A DNA stretch of 64,000 nucleotides from Mycobacterium kyogaense (lineage in GTDB: Bacteria > Actinomycetota > Actinomycetes > Mycobacteriales > Mycobacteriaceae). The stretch is taken from assembly GCF_003254575.1 (NCBI RefSeq), contig NZ_QJUA01000004.1, positions 1 through 64,000 of the forward strand, read 5' to 3'. The notes beneath the pieces are model-generated. The model made no database searches. It saw only the letters and a list, made by a program, of their open reading frames with translations, and was not told where the DNA came from. This document shows positions 1 to 7,508 of the stretch, in pieces (positions within the stretch are counted from its first letter, which is position 1; each line of letters starts with the position of its first letter). Both the position numbers and the translations under genes were made by a program.

Positions 1-425
1 CCCCCTCCACGCCGACCACTCCCGCTCCCGGGCCCAGCACGGCACCGTCGGCAACGCGCCGGACAGGCTGCTGCACGGGTCGTGCAATGAGTCCCGGGGC
101 GACGGCAGTCGAGACCACCTGCGGCCAGCTCTCGCCGCCGCCGGGCCCTCTGATCCGGGCGCAGATCCTCAACTCGGGACCCTGCGCTATTTCGACTGGC
201 CTGACTGACCGCGACACCCCCCACCCGGTTTTTCTGAGGCCACCCCCCGTCCCAGACCCCGCGGTAGGTCTGGCGATTTTTTTACAGAGCCCCAGATTAT
301 TTTGGCCGACTGGGGGTGGGCTCAGGGTGAAAAATGCTGTGCCGCAGGTGCTTTGATGCAAACGAGTTGGCGATTTCTGCGCGAAACTGACCGGGACCGG
401 TGGAGCGCCGGTCACGGGGGTGCGT
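1..425. other. No confident gene (integrated-element end)
   Basis: I see no convincing coding sequence here. The short open frames have no ribosome binding site, are rich in Pro/Arg and overlap one another. The stretch lies in the low-density end of what appears to be an integrated element, whose integrase and attachment site follow. Confidence 0.4.
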
Positions 426-692
426 TCACCTGTGGCGCTGTGAGGGCATCGAACGCCAGCGCGGTTCCTGGCCCTCGGGGCCGGTTCGATACTCGATCAG
501 CCAGAGCAGCGTGTCCGGTGAAACCTGGCGTCCGCCGTGCGGACACCCGAGTACCACGGGCCACTCACCGGTCTCGGCGAGCAGCTCCTTGACGTGGGCC
601 TCGATGCGCGCACGCGTTTCTTCTCGCCGCAACTTCGCCGGGAGGTAGAGCTCGGTCTGACCCCAGCGGCCGTCATCCCATGACTGCGTCAT
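426..692 (-). CDS. Hypothetical small protein, phage-like
   Basis: An 88-residue open frame starting at ATG 692, directly preceded by an AGAAGG stretch. In-frame TTG and GTG codons a few residues upstream are possible alternative starts. The product is charged, with a Trp-rich N-terminus (WDDGRWGQ), a predicted helical Arg/Glu stretch (about residues 20-40) and a CPHGG motif. I recognise no domain. It points the same way as the integrase and lies in the same presumed integrated element, so it may be a small phage or element gene. The frame is coding-like but not certain. Confidence 0.4.
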   Translation of the reverse strand: MTQSWDDGRWGQTELYLPAKLRREETRARIEAHVKELLAETGEWPVVLGCPHGGRQVSPDTLLWLIEYRTGPEGQEPRWRSMPSQRHR

Positions 693-1108
693 CCTTCTGA
701 GGGTAGGGCCGCTCACGGACAATGCCTGAAGCCGGCATGCAGGTGGCTCCGCTGACCTTGGACACCAGATCTGAGGATGCCGAAAGTTTGCTGGAGGGCC
801 TCAGGTTGGTAGACGGTGGTCCGGGCGGCTAACTAAGAAAGTGCCTACCGAGTCGGCGTTGACCCTGTAAATCGTGCTGCGACGACCTACGCGCTGAGCG
901 CGTAAACCCTTCACTATGCGAGTGCAGATTGCCGCATATTGGGGCATACGTCGGTATATCGGCGGTTTGTCGTTTGACCGCCATGCGACAAGATCTTAAG
1001 AAACGCGCATTGCTCTACGCATGACATTGGTTGACAATCCCGCTACAGTCGAGTTCGCCAGCCAGAGGGGAACACCGGGAAACCGGACACCAACCGAAGG
1101 TTGTGCGC
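693..1108. other. Intergenic, no gene seen
   Basis: About 415 bases without a supportable gene. The part around 895-1045 is clearly more A/T-rich than the surroundings, which fits non-coding or regulatory sequence of a mobile element. I found no clean promoter pair. Confidence 0.4.
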
Positions 1109-1176
1109 TGGAGCTAGTGGGAGTCGAACCCACCGCGGGCGGCTTTGGAGGCACCCCGGGCTAACCTGCTAGCCCC
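1109..1176 (-). tRNA. Degenerate tRNA-Ala-like element (68 nt)
   Basis: On the minus strand, GGGGCTA (1176-1170) pairs fully with TAGCTCC (1116-1110) to form a 7-bp acceptor stem followed by discriminator A. It includes the G3:U70 wobble that marks tRNA-Ala (and tmRNA). A perfect T arm follows the usual pattern (GTGGG, loop TTCGACT, CCCAC). The middle is too short: about 34 nt lie between acceptor stem and T arm, so normal D and anticodon arms cannot both form. A loop CTCCAAA on an interrupted stem is the best anticodon-like hairpin. It is either a decayed tRNA or a tRNA mimic carried by the element. No CCA beyond the discriminator is encoded. Confidence 0.4.
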
Positions 1177-1350
1177 AGCGGCGGAAGTGGGTCCGGGCGG
1201 ACGGTGCTACGTCTGCCCGGACTTCACCTCGGTCCCGAGCCTAGTAGGTGTTGGGTCTATCACCCCCGTATGCCCGCGTTTCCGGGCGTGTCTCTTTCAC
1301 TTCTTTCCCTCGCGTCACATTGGTCACTCGAACCGCTGCCCGGTCGCCGG

Positions 1351-2223
1351 TCACGTGGGGTCCAGTCGGCTGATCGCCTCGCTGAGCTTCGGGTCCGAGA
1401 TCAGCACGTACCGGGCGGTGGTGTTGAGCTGTTCGTGCCGCATCAGCGTCTGCGTGGTGCGCAGATCCGTGCCGCTGCTGACCAGCGTGGTCCCGTACCA
1501 ATGCCGCAGCCGGTGCGCGGTGCCCCCCGGGATGCCTGCGCGGATCATCGCGTTGCCGATGATGTCGCCGACCCCGCGCGGCCGGATCGGGAGACCCTTG
1601 CGCCTCGAGTTCCCGGGGAACCACCAGCCGCGGCGTGGCATGCCTTTCGCGGCCTCGGCGAGGACCGGGTGCAGCGGCAACACCGCGGTCTTCTTGCCCT
1701 TGCCGGTGACGCGCAGCGTGCCCGCCACGGGGTCGACGTCCTCGCCCCGCACGTTCGCGATCTCATGGATGCGCAGGCCCGCGAAAGCGGCGAGCTGGAT
1801 CATCACCCGCGTGCGGTGGTGCATGCGGACCGCCAGCAGATCCCGCACCTGCTGGTCGGTGATGGGCCGCGGGACGCCCTTGGGTGCCTTGGGCCGTTTC
1901 ACGCCGGCCGCGGCGTTCACGCCGCCGTTGCGTTCCCACCAACTGTAGAAGCTGTGGATGTACCCGTAGTAGGCGGCACGGCTGTTCTGGTTGAGTGAGG
2001 GCTGGCCGAGGAACCGCGCAATGTCGATGGTCCGCACCGACTCCAGTCGCGAGCCCGAGAACCTCTCCAGCCTGTGCATGAGGCCGAGCATCTCGGCGAT
2101 GGTGCGATTCGAGCGGCCCTCGCCGCGCATGTAGATCTCCCACTCCTCCAACAGCGTCAGATCCCGCTCCCGGTCCCCGCTGTCGGCGTCGGGGACGAGC
2201 ATGAGGTGCGGAGCGGCGCTCAC
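1351..2223 (-). CDS. Tyrosine recombinase / integrase
   Basis: Site-specific DNA integrase of the phage tyrosine recombinase family, 290 residues. The N-terminal SAM-like core-binding domain spans about residues 20-105 and the catalytic domain about 120-285. Catalytic residues are all visible: Arg151 (AGLRIHEI), a beta-hairpin Lys at 175/177 (TGKGKK), His237-x-x-Arg240 (HRLRH), His263 (MRHEQ) and the nucleophile Tyr272 (TARYV). I chose GTG 2223 because it overlaps the stop of the upstream small gene (GTGA, 2223-2220), which indicates translational coupling; a longer upstream frame runs through that gene. The attachment core of tRNA-Pro lies about 0.7 kb away, so this is the likely integrase for that site. 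It appears intact. Confidence 0.93.
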   Translation of the reverse strand: MSAAPHLMLVPDADSGDRERDLTLLEEWEIYMRGEGRSNRTIAEMLGLMHRLERFSGSRLESVRTIDIARFLGQPSLNQNSRAAYYGYIHSFYSWWERNGGVNAAAGVKRPKAPKGVPRPITDQQVRDLLAVRMHHRTRVMIQLAAFAGLRIHEIANVRGEDVDPVAGTLRVTGKGKKTAVLPLHPVLAEAAKGMPRRGWWFPGNSRRKGLPIRPRGVGDIIGNAMIRAGIPGGTAHRLRHWYGTTLVSSGTDLRTTQTLMRHEQLNTTARYVLISDPKLSEAISRLDPT

Positions 2224-2519
2224 AGCGACGTCACCGTGTACGCGTCGGCGACCCCGTCGAACTGGCGGCCACAGTGCGCGCAGCGGCCCGTGCTGCTCTC
2301 GATCGCCGCTCGCTGCCACGCTCGCAGGTGATGGCCACACAACAGCGCCTGCTCGCACCCGTGGAGGTTGAGCCGCCAGCGGGCCGGCCGCCCGCACGCG
2401 GTGCCGGCTCTGGTCGGCATCTCGCACGCGAGGTGCTCGTTCCATCCCGAGATCGCAGCTTCGAAAGCCGCCAACTCGCTGTTGTCAGGTGGGGCGGGTG
2501 ATGGCTGTACAGGTGTCAT
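2220..2519 (-). CDS. Small Cys/His-rich protein upstream of integrase
   Basis: A 99-residue protein with a probable zinc-binding pattern: CEMPTRAGTAC near residues 32-42, then C and CGHH around 55-64, and CAHC near 80. I do not recognise a named family, but small Cys/His proteins of this kind sit beside integrases in mycobacterial phages and islands. Its stop codon overlaps the integrase GTG start by four bases, so the two are probably translated from one mRNA. No strong ribosome binding site precedes ATG 2519. A role as DNA-binding cofactor or excise-like factor is only a guess. Confidence 0.7.
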   Translation of the reverse strand: MTPVQPSPAPPDNSELAAFEAAISGWNEHLACEMPTRAGTACGRPARWRLNLHGCEQALLCGHHLRAWQRAAIESSTGRCAHCGRQFDGVADAYTVTSL

Positions 2520-2600
2520 GACGGCAGACTATGTCCGTCAAATTCGCTGCGCCACAACTGTTTTAAAGTCTGTCCGACGCTACAAAATATGGGCTGAGCC

Positions 2601-2650
2601 GATAGCTATGGCGCTGCGCGATAGATATGCGCAAAGGGCATAGATATTGC
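2601..2650. repeat. Three iterated 12-bp repeats, 19-bp period
   Basis: GATAGCTATGGC (2601), GATAGATATGCG (2620) and CATAGATATTGC (2639) recur with an exact 19-bp period. The consensus core is ATAG(A/C)TAT. They lie between the integrase operon and the att core. Arm-type integrase sites or an operator for the integrase operon are the natural interpretations. Confidence 0.6.
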
Positions 2651-2700
2651 CCACCGGTGGAACGAATGGTCGCTGGTTGGGTGAATTACCCACCAGTGGG
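2650..2700. repeat. Paired palindromes CCCACCGGTGG / CCCACCAGTGGG
   Basis: Two near-identical palindromes occur at 2650-2660 and 2689-2700, with starts 39 bp apart, directly after the iterated repeats. Together they look like paired binding sites for a dimeric DNA-binding protein in the control or recombination region. The protein is unknown. Confidence 0.5.
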
Positions 2701-2910
2701 AACCGCGACGGGCGACTCGATCGACGAGCCAATTTGTGGGGTTCCTACGAAAGGCTCCCGCTGCGTGGTCGCATTCACTGCCCGTACCCCAACGCTGACC
2801 CCAACCAGGGAGAAAACCGGGTGTGTTCGCCAGTGTTCGTGGTTGCACAAAATCCCACTGAGCTGCATTGATAGAACGAGTGTGAACAGTGGCGAACGCC
2901 GCTCGGCTAT

Positions 2911-2953
2911 CTGGGGGTCAAGTGGTCGCAGGTTCAAATCCTGTCAGCCCGAC
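2911..2953 (+). other. Attachment-site core: 3' half of tRNA-Pro(GGG)
   Basis: The sequence runs from an anticodon loop CTGGGGG (anticodon GGG, Pro) through the 3' anticodon stem (TCAAG), a T arm with TTCAAAT loop and an acceptor 3' strand CAGCCCG plus discriminator A (2952). The 5' half of the tRNA, which should begin CGGGCTG, is absent upstream. A half tRNA next to a tyrosine integrase is the classical attL/attR arrangement. The intact tRNA-Pro is expected at the other end of the element, outside the window. Confidence 0.75.
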
Positions 2954-2980
2954 GTTGTGATGTCTCAGGACATCGGCGAC

Positions 2981-3008
2981 AGCCGGACCTACGTTTGTAG
3001 GTTCGGCT
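2981..3008. terminator. Hairpin at transposase 3' end
   Basis: AGCCGGACCTAC (2981-2992) and GTAGGTTCGGCT (2997-3008) form a 12-bp stem with one G-T pair and loop GTTT. It overlaps the stop of the transposase gene and matches the hairpin of the neighbouring IS stub at 4340-4364. It probably stops transcription into or out of the IS. Confidence 0.5.
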
Positions 3009-4201
3009 GTTGTCGTTTCGGGGGTTGTCTGGTGGGTCCTTTAGGTGCTCCGGTGGGTTGGTAGTCGCGGTTTGGGTCGAGGGTCAGTTCGCGGAGCAGC
3101 TCTCCGGTGGCGGCGTTGACGACCCGTATCTGGAGGTCGTGGACGAGCAGGATGACGCAGGTCCCGGCGTGGATTCGTCCGATGCCGATGTGGTGCAGGC
3201 GGCTGTTGTGGCGCAGGGTCACCGACCCTGCTTTGTCGACGGTGTCGTGTCGGATGCGGTCGTGGGCGTCGGGGTGAGACGGTGGTCCGGGGGTGGCTTT
3301 GGGCATCGTGTTGTAGAGGGCGGCCGGGGTGGCTCGGTGGGGCAGGGACCGGTGTGGTCGGCGGTGGTTGTATTCGTCGCAGAAGCTATCGATGAGGGTC
3401 TGGAGCTCGGCGATCGTGTGCGGTTGGCCGGGTTGGGCGCGTAGCCATTTCTTCATGGTCTGTTGGAATCTTTCGACTTTGCCGCAGGTGGTGGGGTGGC
3501 TGGGGCGAGAGTTCTTTTGGACGATGTGATGTCGACGCAGTTCGGCTTCAAAGCTGTTGCGTCCGCCTTTGCCGCCGGCCAATCGCACGGTGTAGACCAT
3601 GCCGTTGTCGGTCAGCGTGGAGGCTGGGATTCCCTGTCGGGCAATGGTTGTGCGGAATGTGGTGACAACGATCGGCGTGGTGATGCGAGGGTGGGCGCTG
3701 ACGTGCAGGGCGTAGCGGGTGCAGTCCTCGAGCCAGCTGATGATTTCCACGCTGGCGCCGGGTCGGCCGTCAGGGCGGGTGAGTCGGTAATGGGTGAAGT
3801 CCGATTGCCAAGTCTGGTTGGGCATTACGGCCTGGAACCGGACATAGGAGGACTTGGGTCGCTTCTTGGGCTGCGGGGTGATGAGGCCGGCGGCCACCAG
3901 ATGTCGGCTGATCGTCGAGCGGGACAGTCGGTGTCCGTGGCGGTGTTGAAGGTGCCAGGCGATGGTGTCGGGTCCGGCATCGAGGCCGGCGGCGGCCAGC
4001 TCGCTGCGTAGACCCACGATCAGCTCAACGACGTGCGGTGCGGTAGCGCCCGGAGAGGTTTTCGGTCGCCGCGAGCGGGGCTCGAGGGCAGCGTGGCCCT
4101 CAGCCTCGTAGCGGGCCTTGAGCCGAGACTTCAGCTGGGCTCTGGTGGTCGACGAACAACGCGGTCAGGACCAGACGGGCCTTCGACGTGGGTTGCGGCA
4201 T
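2989..4201 (-). pseudogene. IS481-family transposase, frameshifted
   Basis: DDE transposase. A 342-residue frame (start 4017) carries the catalytic core: Asp73 (QSDF), Asp137 (TDNG) and Glu182 (GKVERF), with the usual C-terminal HRRPHRSL motif. The true N-terminus begins at ATG 4201 (MPQPTSKAR...) and proceeds in one frame to HQSPAE. The following ARYEAEGHAALEPRSRRP, typical of the family, is in a different frame. The helix-turn-helix that normally joins these two pieces (around 15 residues) is almost absent, so a small internal deletion appears to have removed it and shifted the frame. The transposase is therefore likely inactive unless rescued in trans. Confidence 0.85.
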
Positions 4202-4298
4202 CCCCGAGCATCACGCCGAGCCGGGCTGTCTCCAATGCCCCGAGACATCTGTCGCCAATGACGCGAGACATCTGTCGCCGATGTCCTGAACCAGCACA

Positions 4299-4334
4299 CT
4301 GTCAGCCCGACGTTGTGATGTCTCAGGACATCGG
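4299..4334. repeat. 36-bp direct repeat of 2941-2976
   Basis: Bases 4299-4334 repeat 2941-2976 exactly. The copy covers the last 12 bases of the tRNA-Pro 3' end (2941-2952), the base after it and the first bases of an IS481 left end. The repeat brackets the IS copy and could recombine it out. Confidence 0.85.
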
Positions 4335-4440
4335 AATAGCCGCGGACCTACTTTAGGTCCGCGGTTTTTTCCGTTTGGGGCCTTTGGGGGCGCCGGCGGG
4401 TTGGTAGTCCCTGGTGGGTCGAAGGTGAGTCGCGCGCGGG
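4311..4440 (-). mobile_element. Remnant of a second IS481-type element
   Basis: This stretch repeats the left-end layout of the neighbouring IS: terminal sequence, hairpin, then a minus-strand reading LTFDP...TTNPPAPPKAPN, which parallels the C-terminus LTLDPNRDYQPTGAPKGP of the first transposase. The rest is missing, so only the last 40 or so codons of a related but diverged element survive. It indicates repeated insertion at this tRNA. Confidence 0.65.
4340..4370. terminator. Intrinsic terminator in IS stub
   Basis: CCGCGGACCTA (4340-4350), loop CTT and TAGGTCCGCGG (4354-4364) form a perfect 11-bp stem followed by TTTTTT. It is the best intrinsic terminator seen in the window and insulates the tetR gene downstream. 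Confidence 0.75.
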
Positions 4441-4470
4441 ATGCCCGGTACCGCACCGCGATGCGGCCCG

Positions 4471-4482
4471 TAACCTTGGACG
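4471..4482 (+). promoter_or_regulatory. Leaderless -10 element of tetR
   Basis: TAACCT at 4471-4476 lies six bases before GTG 4483. This matches the mycobacterial leaderless arrangement and supports that start; no ribosome binding site is present. Confidence 0.5.
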
Positions 4483-5055
4483 GTGGCCCGTCCACCCGAA
4501 TTCGATCGCGCCGAGGCGTTGGTGAAGGCGCAACACCTGTTCTGGGAGCGGGGCTACGAACGCACGACCGTTCGTGACCTGACCGAGGCCATGGGCATCT
4601 CTGCGCCCAGCTTGTACAACGCCTTCGGCGGCAAGAAAGAGCTGTACGACGAGGCAGTGGCGGCCTACGTAAGCGCGCCGACGCGGGTGGTGCCGCCGGC
4701 GCTTGCCGAGCGTAGTGCCCGGGCGGTCTTTGCTCGCATCCTGGAGATCGCGGTGCGGGAGTACTCCCGTGACGATCAGCCACGTGGGTGCCTGGTTATC
4801 TCCGATCCCGTGCTGGAATTCGAACGCGACGCCGGTCGCGTAGCGATCCGTCAGCGACTGGAGAGGGCGCACGCCGACGGCGATGTGCCTGAGGACGCCG
4901 ACGTGCAGGCCTTGACCGACTACGTCGACATCGTGTTACGAGGATTGTCCTCCCTCGCCAGAGACGGGGCCGATCCCGCTGCGTTGCGCTCCGCTGCCAA
5001 CGTCGCCCTGCAGGCATGGCCGGCGCGGCCTCGTCGCCGTTCCGCGCGGTCCTGA
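4483..5055 (+). CDS. TetR family transcriptional regulator
   Basis: A 190-residue TetR repressor-like protein. The N-terminal HTH (about residues 8-55) carries the family pattern WERGYERTTVRDLTEAMGISAPSLY...FGGKKELY. The C-terminal ligand domain is of the kind containing CLVISDP. The start GTG 4483 follows a leaderless -10. It lies upstream of, and in the same direction as, a SnoaL/SDR/quinone-oxidoreductase set with a 248-bp gap that holds an inverted repeat, so it likely represses that set. The arrangement resembles E. coli bdcR next to bdcA, whose SDR product resembles the one here. The ligand is unknown. Confidence 0.9.
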   Translation: MARPPEFDRAEALVKAQHLFWERGYERTTVRDLTEAMGISAPSLYNAFGGKKELYDEAVAAYVSAPTRVVPPALAERSARAVFARILEIAVREYSRDDQPRGCLVISDPVLEFERDAGRVAIRQRLERAHADGDVPEDADVQALTDYVDIVLRGLSSLARDGADPAALRSAANVALQAWPARPRRRSARS

Positions 5056-5243
5056 TCTCTGTTCGCTCGCGTCACCCCAGGTGACCGCCCCGCTGCATCG
5101 GCTGCGGAAAGTTCATGACGGCCAGCGCTGGTGTAGGTTCACTGGGCGATGTTTTATCAGGATCGCTACAAAACGTTGAGGGAGGCGGATGGACTGCCGG
5201 TGACGGACTGTGGAGTTTTGCCGACCGGCCACACTGCTGCCAA

Positions 5244-5263
5244 ACAACATCCAAACATGTTGT
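5244..5263. promoter_or_regulatory. Inverted repeat, likely TetR operator
   Basis: ACAACAT (5244-5250), six spacer bases, then ATGTTGT (5257-5263) form a perfect 7-bp inverted repeat 40 bp before the SnoaL gene start. Its size and position suit a TetR-family dimer site. The assignment to the adjacent regulator is inferred. Confidence 0.55.
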
Positions 5264-5303
5264 GCTCGAACGGAATCAGGCCGCCCTCCGAGAAGGAACC
5301 ACC

Positions 5304-5729
5304 ATGAACGCTTCACCGATCGACATCGTGCGCCGCAACATCGAGGCGGTGCAGAACAACGGCGACTTCGCCGTGTTCGACGAGATCTTCGCCGACGACT
5401 TCGTCGACCACACCCCCCAGCGCGGCGTCAGCGCCGACAAACACGGCGTGAAGTTCCTCTACACCGGACTGCGCAAAGCATTCCCCGACTTTCGTGCCGA
5501 CATTCATTGGCAGACAGTCGATCGCGACAAGGTGACGACCTACAAGACGTATCGCGGAACCCACGACGGAGCGTTCCTCGGCGTTGCCGGCACCGGGCGA
5601 GCAATCGCGTTCGACACCATCGACGTCTTCCGCGTTCAGCACAATCAACTCACCGACCACTGGGGCATCGCCGACCTCCTCGGGGTCCTCGTCCAACTCG
5701 GCGCGCTACCCGCCGAGCTTGCCCTGTGA
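5304..5729 (+). CDS. SnoaL-like / ester cyclase family protein
   Basis: A 141-residue NTF2-fold protein of the SnoaL-like polyketide cyclase family. It has the typical N-terminus (IVRRNIEAVQNNGDFAVFDEIFADDFVDHTP) and the C-terminal block FRVQHNQLTDHWGIADLLGVLVQLG. Start ATG 5304 is preceded by AGAAGGA at good distance. It is the first gene of a set with the SDR 37 bp downstream and a quinone oxidoreductase. Family members act on small aromatic or polyketide substrates or have no known activity; the substrate here cannot be read from the sequence. Expression is probably controlled through the inverted repeat just upstream. Confidence 0.85.
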   Translation: MNASPIDIVRRNIEAVQNNGDFAVFDEIFADDFVDHTPQRGVSADKHGVKFLYTGLRKAFPDFRADIHWQTVDRDKVTTYKTYRGTHDGAFLGVAGTGRAIAFDTIDVFRVQHNQLTDHWGIADLLGVLVQLGALPAELAL

Positions 5730-5766
5730 TGCCGACCCCGGAACCGACGACAGGACCAACCGACCG

Positions 5767-6516
5767 ATGACCACACCACTGCAGGGCAAGACCGCACTCG
5801 TCACCGGCGGATCGCGCGGCATCGGCGCCGCCATCACCAAACGATTGGCCGCCGACGGAGCCGCCGTCACCTTCAGTTACGCCCGCGCGGCTGACGTCGC
5901 CAGTCAGCTCGTCGACGAGGTGGTCCACCAGGGCGGCCGGGCCGCGGCCGTCCAAGCCGACCAGGCCGACTCTGCGTCATGTCAGCGGCTCGTCAGCCAC
6001 GCGGTGGACGCGTTCGGGCCGCTCGACATCCTGGTCAACAGCGCCGGTGTCTACCAGACCGGCACCATCGACGATCCCGGACGCGATGACGCCGTCTTCC
6101 TCGAACAATTGCACACCAACGTCGTCGGCGTCGTGGCCACCACCCGTGCCGCCGTGATGACGATGAACGAGGGCGGCCGCATCATCAGCGTGGGGACCGC
6201 AGGCGCCTCCCACGCGCCGTTTCCCGGCATCGGCGATTACGTAGCCTCCAAGGCCGCGCTCGCCGCCTACACCCGTAGCTGGTCGCGCGATCTCGGTCAT
6301 CGGGGCATCACCGTCAACATCGTCCAACCCGGCGCGGTGAACACCGACATGAACCCCGCCGACGGGCCCAACGCAGAACTGCAGGCATCGCTGAACTCGT
6401 TGCGACGCTTCGCCGATCCCTCGGAGATCGCAGCCCTCGTCGCGTTTCTCGCCGGCCCGGAAGCGGGCTTCATCACCGGCACCACCATCGACATCGACGG
6501 AGGGCTCAACGCATGA
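5767..6516 (+). CDS. SDR family oxidoreductase (BdcA-like)
   Basis: A 249-residue classical short-chain dehydrogenase. The cofactor motif TGGSRGIG is at residues 13-20, NSAG near 90 and YVASK near 160. The usual catalytic Ser before Tyr appears to be Thr (ISVGTAG), a conservative change. The C-terminal part (VQPGAVNTDMNPADGP, FITGTTIDIDGG) resembles E. coli BdcA, which is reported to bind cyclic-di-GMP and affect biofilm dispersal. Whether that role applies here is unknown; NADPH-dependent carbonyl reduction is the safe family-level guess. It overlaps the next gene by ATGA. Confidence 0.9.
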   Translation: MTTPLQGKTALVTGGSRGIGAAITKRLAADGAAVTFSYARAADVASQLVDEVVHQGGRAAAVQADQADSASCQRLVSHAVDAFGPLDILVNSAGVYQTGTIDDPGRDDAVFLEQLHTNVVGVVATTRAAVMTMNEGGRIISVGTAGASHAPFPGIGDYVASKAALAAYTRSWSRDLGHRGITVNIVQPGAVNTDMNPADGPNAELQASLNSLRRFADPSEIAALVAFLAGPEAGFITGTTIDIDGGLNA

Positions 6517-7484
6517 GCGGGGTGGTGCGGATTCATCGCCACGGCGGTCCTGAGGTCCTCGTCTACGAGGACGAGTCGTTGCCGCCTCCCGGTGACGGTC
6601 ACGTGCTGCTGACCCACGAGCACATCGGTGTCAACTTCGTCGACACCATGTTCCGGGACGGAACGTTCCCACTGACCGACTTCCCGGCCGTTCTCGGGCT
6701 CGAGGCCGCAGGCACGATCAGCGCCGTCGGGCCCGGCGTCCACCAGCGAAGAAAAGGCGATCGCGTCGCCTATTGGACGACGATGGGCGCCTACGCTCAA
6801 CACCGACTCATCCGCGCCGACCAATTGGTCGCCGTTCCCGACGACATCTCCACCGAGGCGGCTACCGCAGTACTGACCAAGGGCATGCTGGTGTGGGCGC
6901 TCACTCGGCGTGTCGTCGACGTACGAGCCGGCGACACCGTTGTGGTCGGACCCGCCGCGGGCGGCGTGGGCTCCCTCCTCGTGCGATGGCTGCACTGGAT
7001 GGGCGCACGCGTCATCGCCACCGTGGGCTCCGAAGCCAAGGTGGCACAGGTTCATGCCGCCGGGATCGAGACTGTCTTGGTCTCACCCGCCCCTGGGGCT
7101 GCAGCAGAGGCCATCGCGTATGCGGCCGGCGAGCGCGGCATCGATACCGTCTTCGACGGTGTCGGCGGGACCGGTTTCGCCAGACTGTGGCCGCTCGTCA
7201 GGCCCGGCGGCACCGCCGTGTTGTACGGCGGCGCCGCCGGCTATCCGGACGTCGACCCCAACGAACTCCGCTCAGCGGGTGTCCGGTTCGTGCAGCCCAG
7301 CACTGCCCAGTACGTCAACACTCCCGATCTGGTCGAGGCTGCCGCGTCAGCTGTGTTCGATGCGCTGCGGACCGGTGTCTTCGGGCCCGTGGCCACGACG
7401 ACGTACCCGCTCTCCGATGCTGCGCTCGCACACGCCGACATCGGCGCCCGCACGACCACGGGAAGCGTGCTCCTGGCGCCTTGA
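6513..7484 (+). CDS. Zinc-independent quinone oxidoreductase
   Basis: A 323-residue medium-chain dehydrogenase/reductase of the QOR type. The N-terminal GroES-like fold covers about 1-120 (GVNFVDTMFRDG, LGLEAAGTI). The Rossmann part has the NADPH site AAGGVGSLLVRW around residues 150-161, in place of a zinc-ADH pattern, and no zinc-binding cysteines are present. Such enzymes reduce quinones or enones with NADPH. Its ATG overlaps the SDR stop (ATGA 6513-6516), so the two are co-translated. With SnoaL and SDR it forms an electrophile- or xenobiotic-responsive set under the TetR gene. Confidence 0.9.
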   Translation: MSGVVRIHRHGGPEVLVYEDESLPPPGDGHVLLTHEHIGVNFVDTMFRDGTFPLTDFPAVLGLEAAGTISAVGPGVHQRRKGDRVAYWTTMGAYAQHRLIRADQLVAVPDDISTEAATAVLTKGMLVWALTRRVVDVRAGDTVVVGPAAGGVGSLLVRWLHWMGARVIATVGSEAKVAQVHAAGIETVLVSPAPGAAAEAIAYAAGERGIDTVFDGVGGTGFARLWPLVRPGGTAVLYGGAAGYPDVDPNELRSAGVRFVQPSTAQYVNTPDLVEAAASAVFDALRTGVFGPVATTTYPLSDAALAHADIGARTTTGSVLLAP

Positions 7485-7508
7485 TTGCGTGTCACCTGCG
7501 TCGACGTC

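Larger units (their letters stand above)
2953..4298 (-). mobile_element. IS481-family insertion sequence (defective)
   Basis: About 1.35 kb bounded by related inverted ends. The left end carries TCAGGACATCGGCGACAG from 2965. The right end carries its reverse complement around 4271-4289, with the outermost bases less well conserved. It contains a single IS481-type transposase on the minus strand, now broken. It sits directly at the 3' end of the tRNA-Pro fragment, and CTGTCAGCCCGAC occurs on both sides (2941-2953 and 4299-4311), which may be the target duplication. Exact ends are inferred. Confidence 0.75.

Noticed and set aside
87..356. Open frame near the left edge
   Set aside because: Pro/Arg-rich, no ribosome binding site, overlaps another frame; no coding signal.
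1109..1176. Functional tRNA-Ala or tRNA-Trp (loop CTCCAAA)
   Set aside because: The central part is too short for both D and anticodon arms, and the stem around CTCCAAA is interrupted, so a normal decoding tRNA is unlikely.
2941..2976. 36-bp direct repeat considered as a pure target-site duplication
   Set aside because: IS481 duplications are much shorter, and the repeat extends into the IS end sequence. It is better explained by two related IS ends at the same tRNA 3' end, with at most about 13 bp as duplication.
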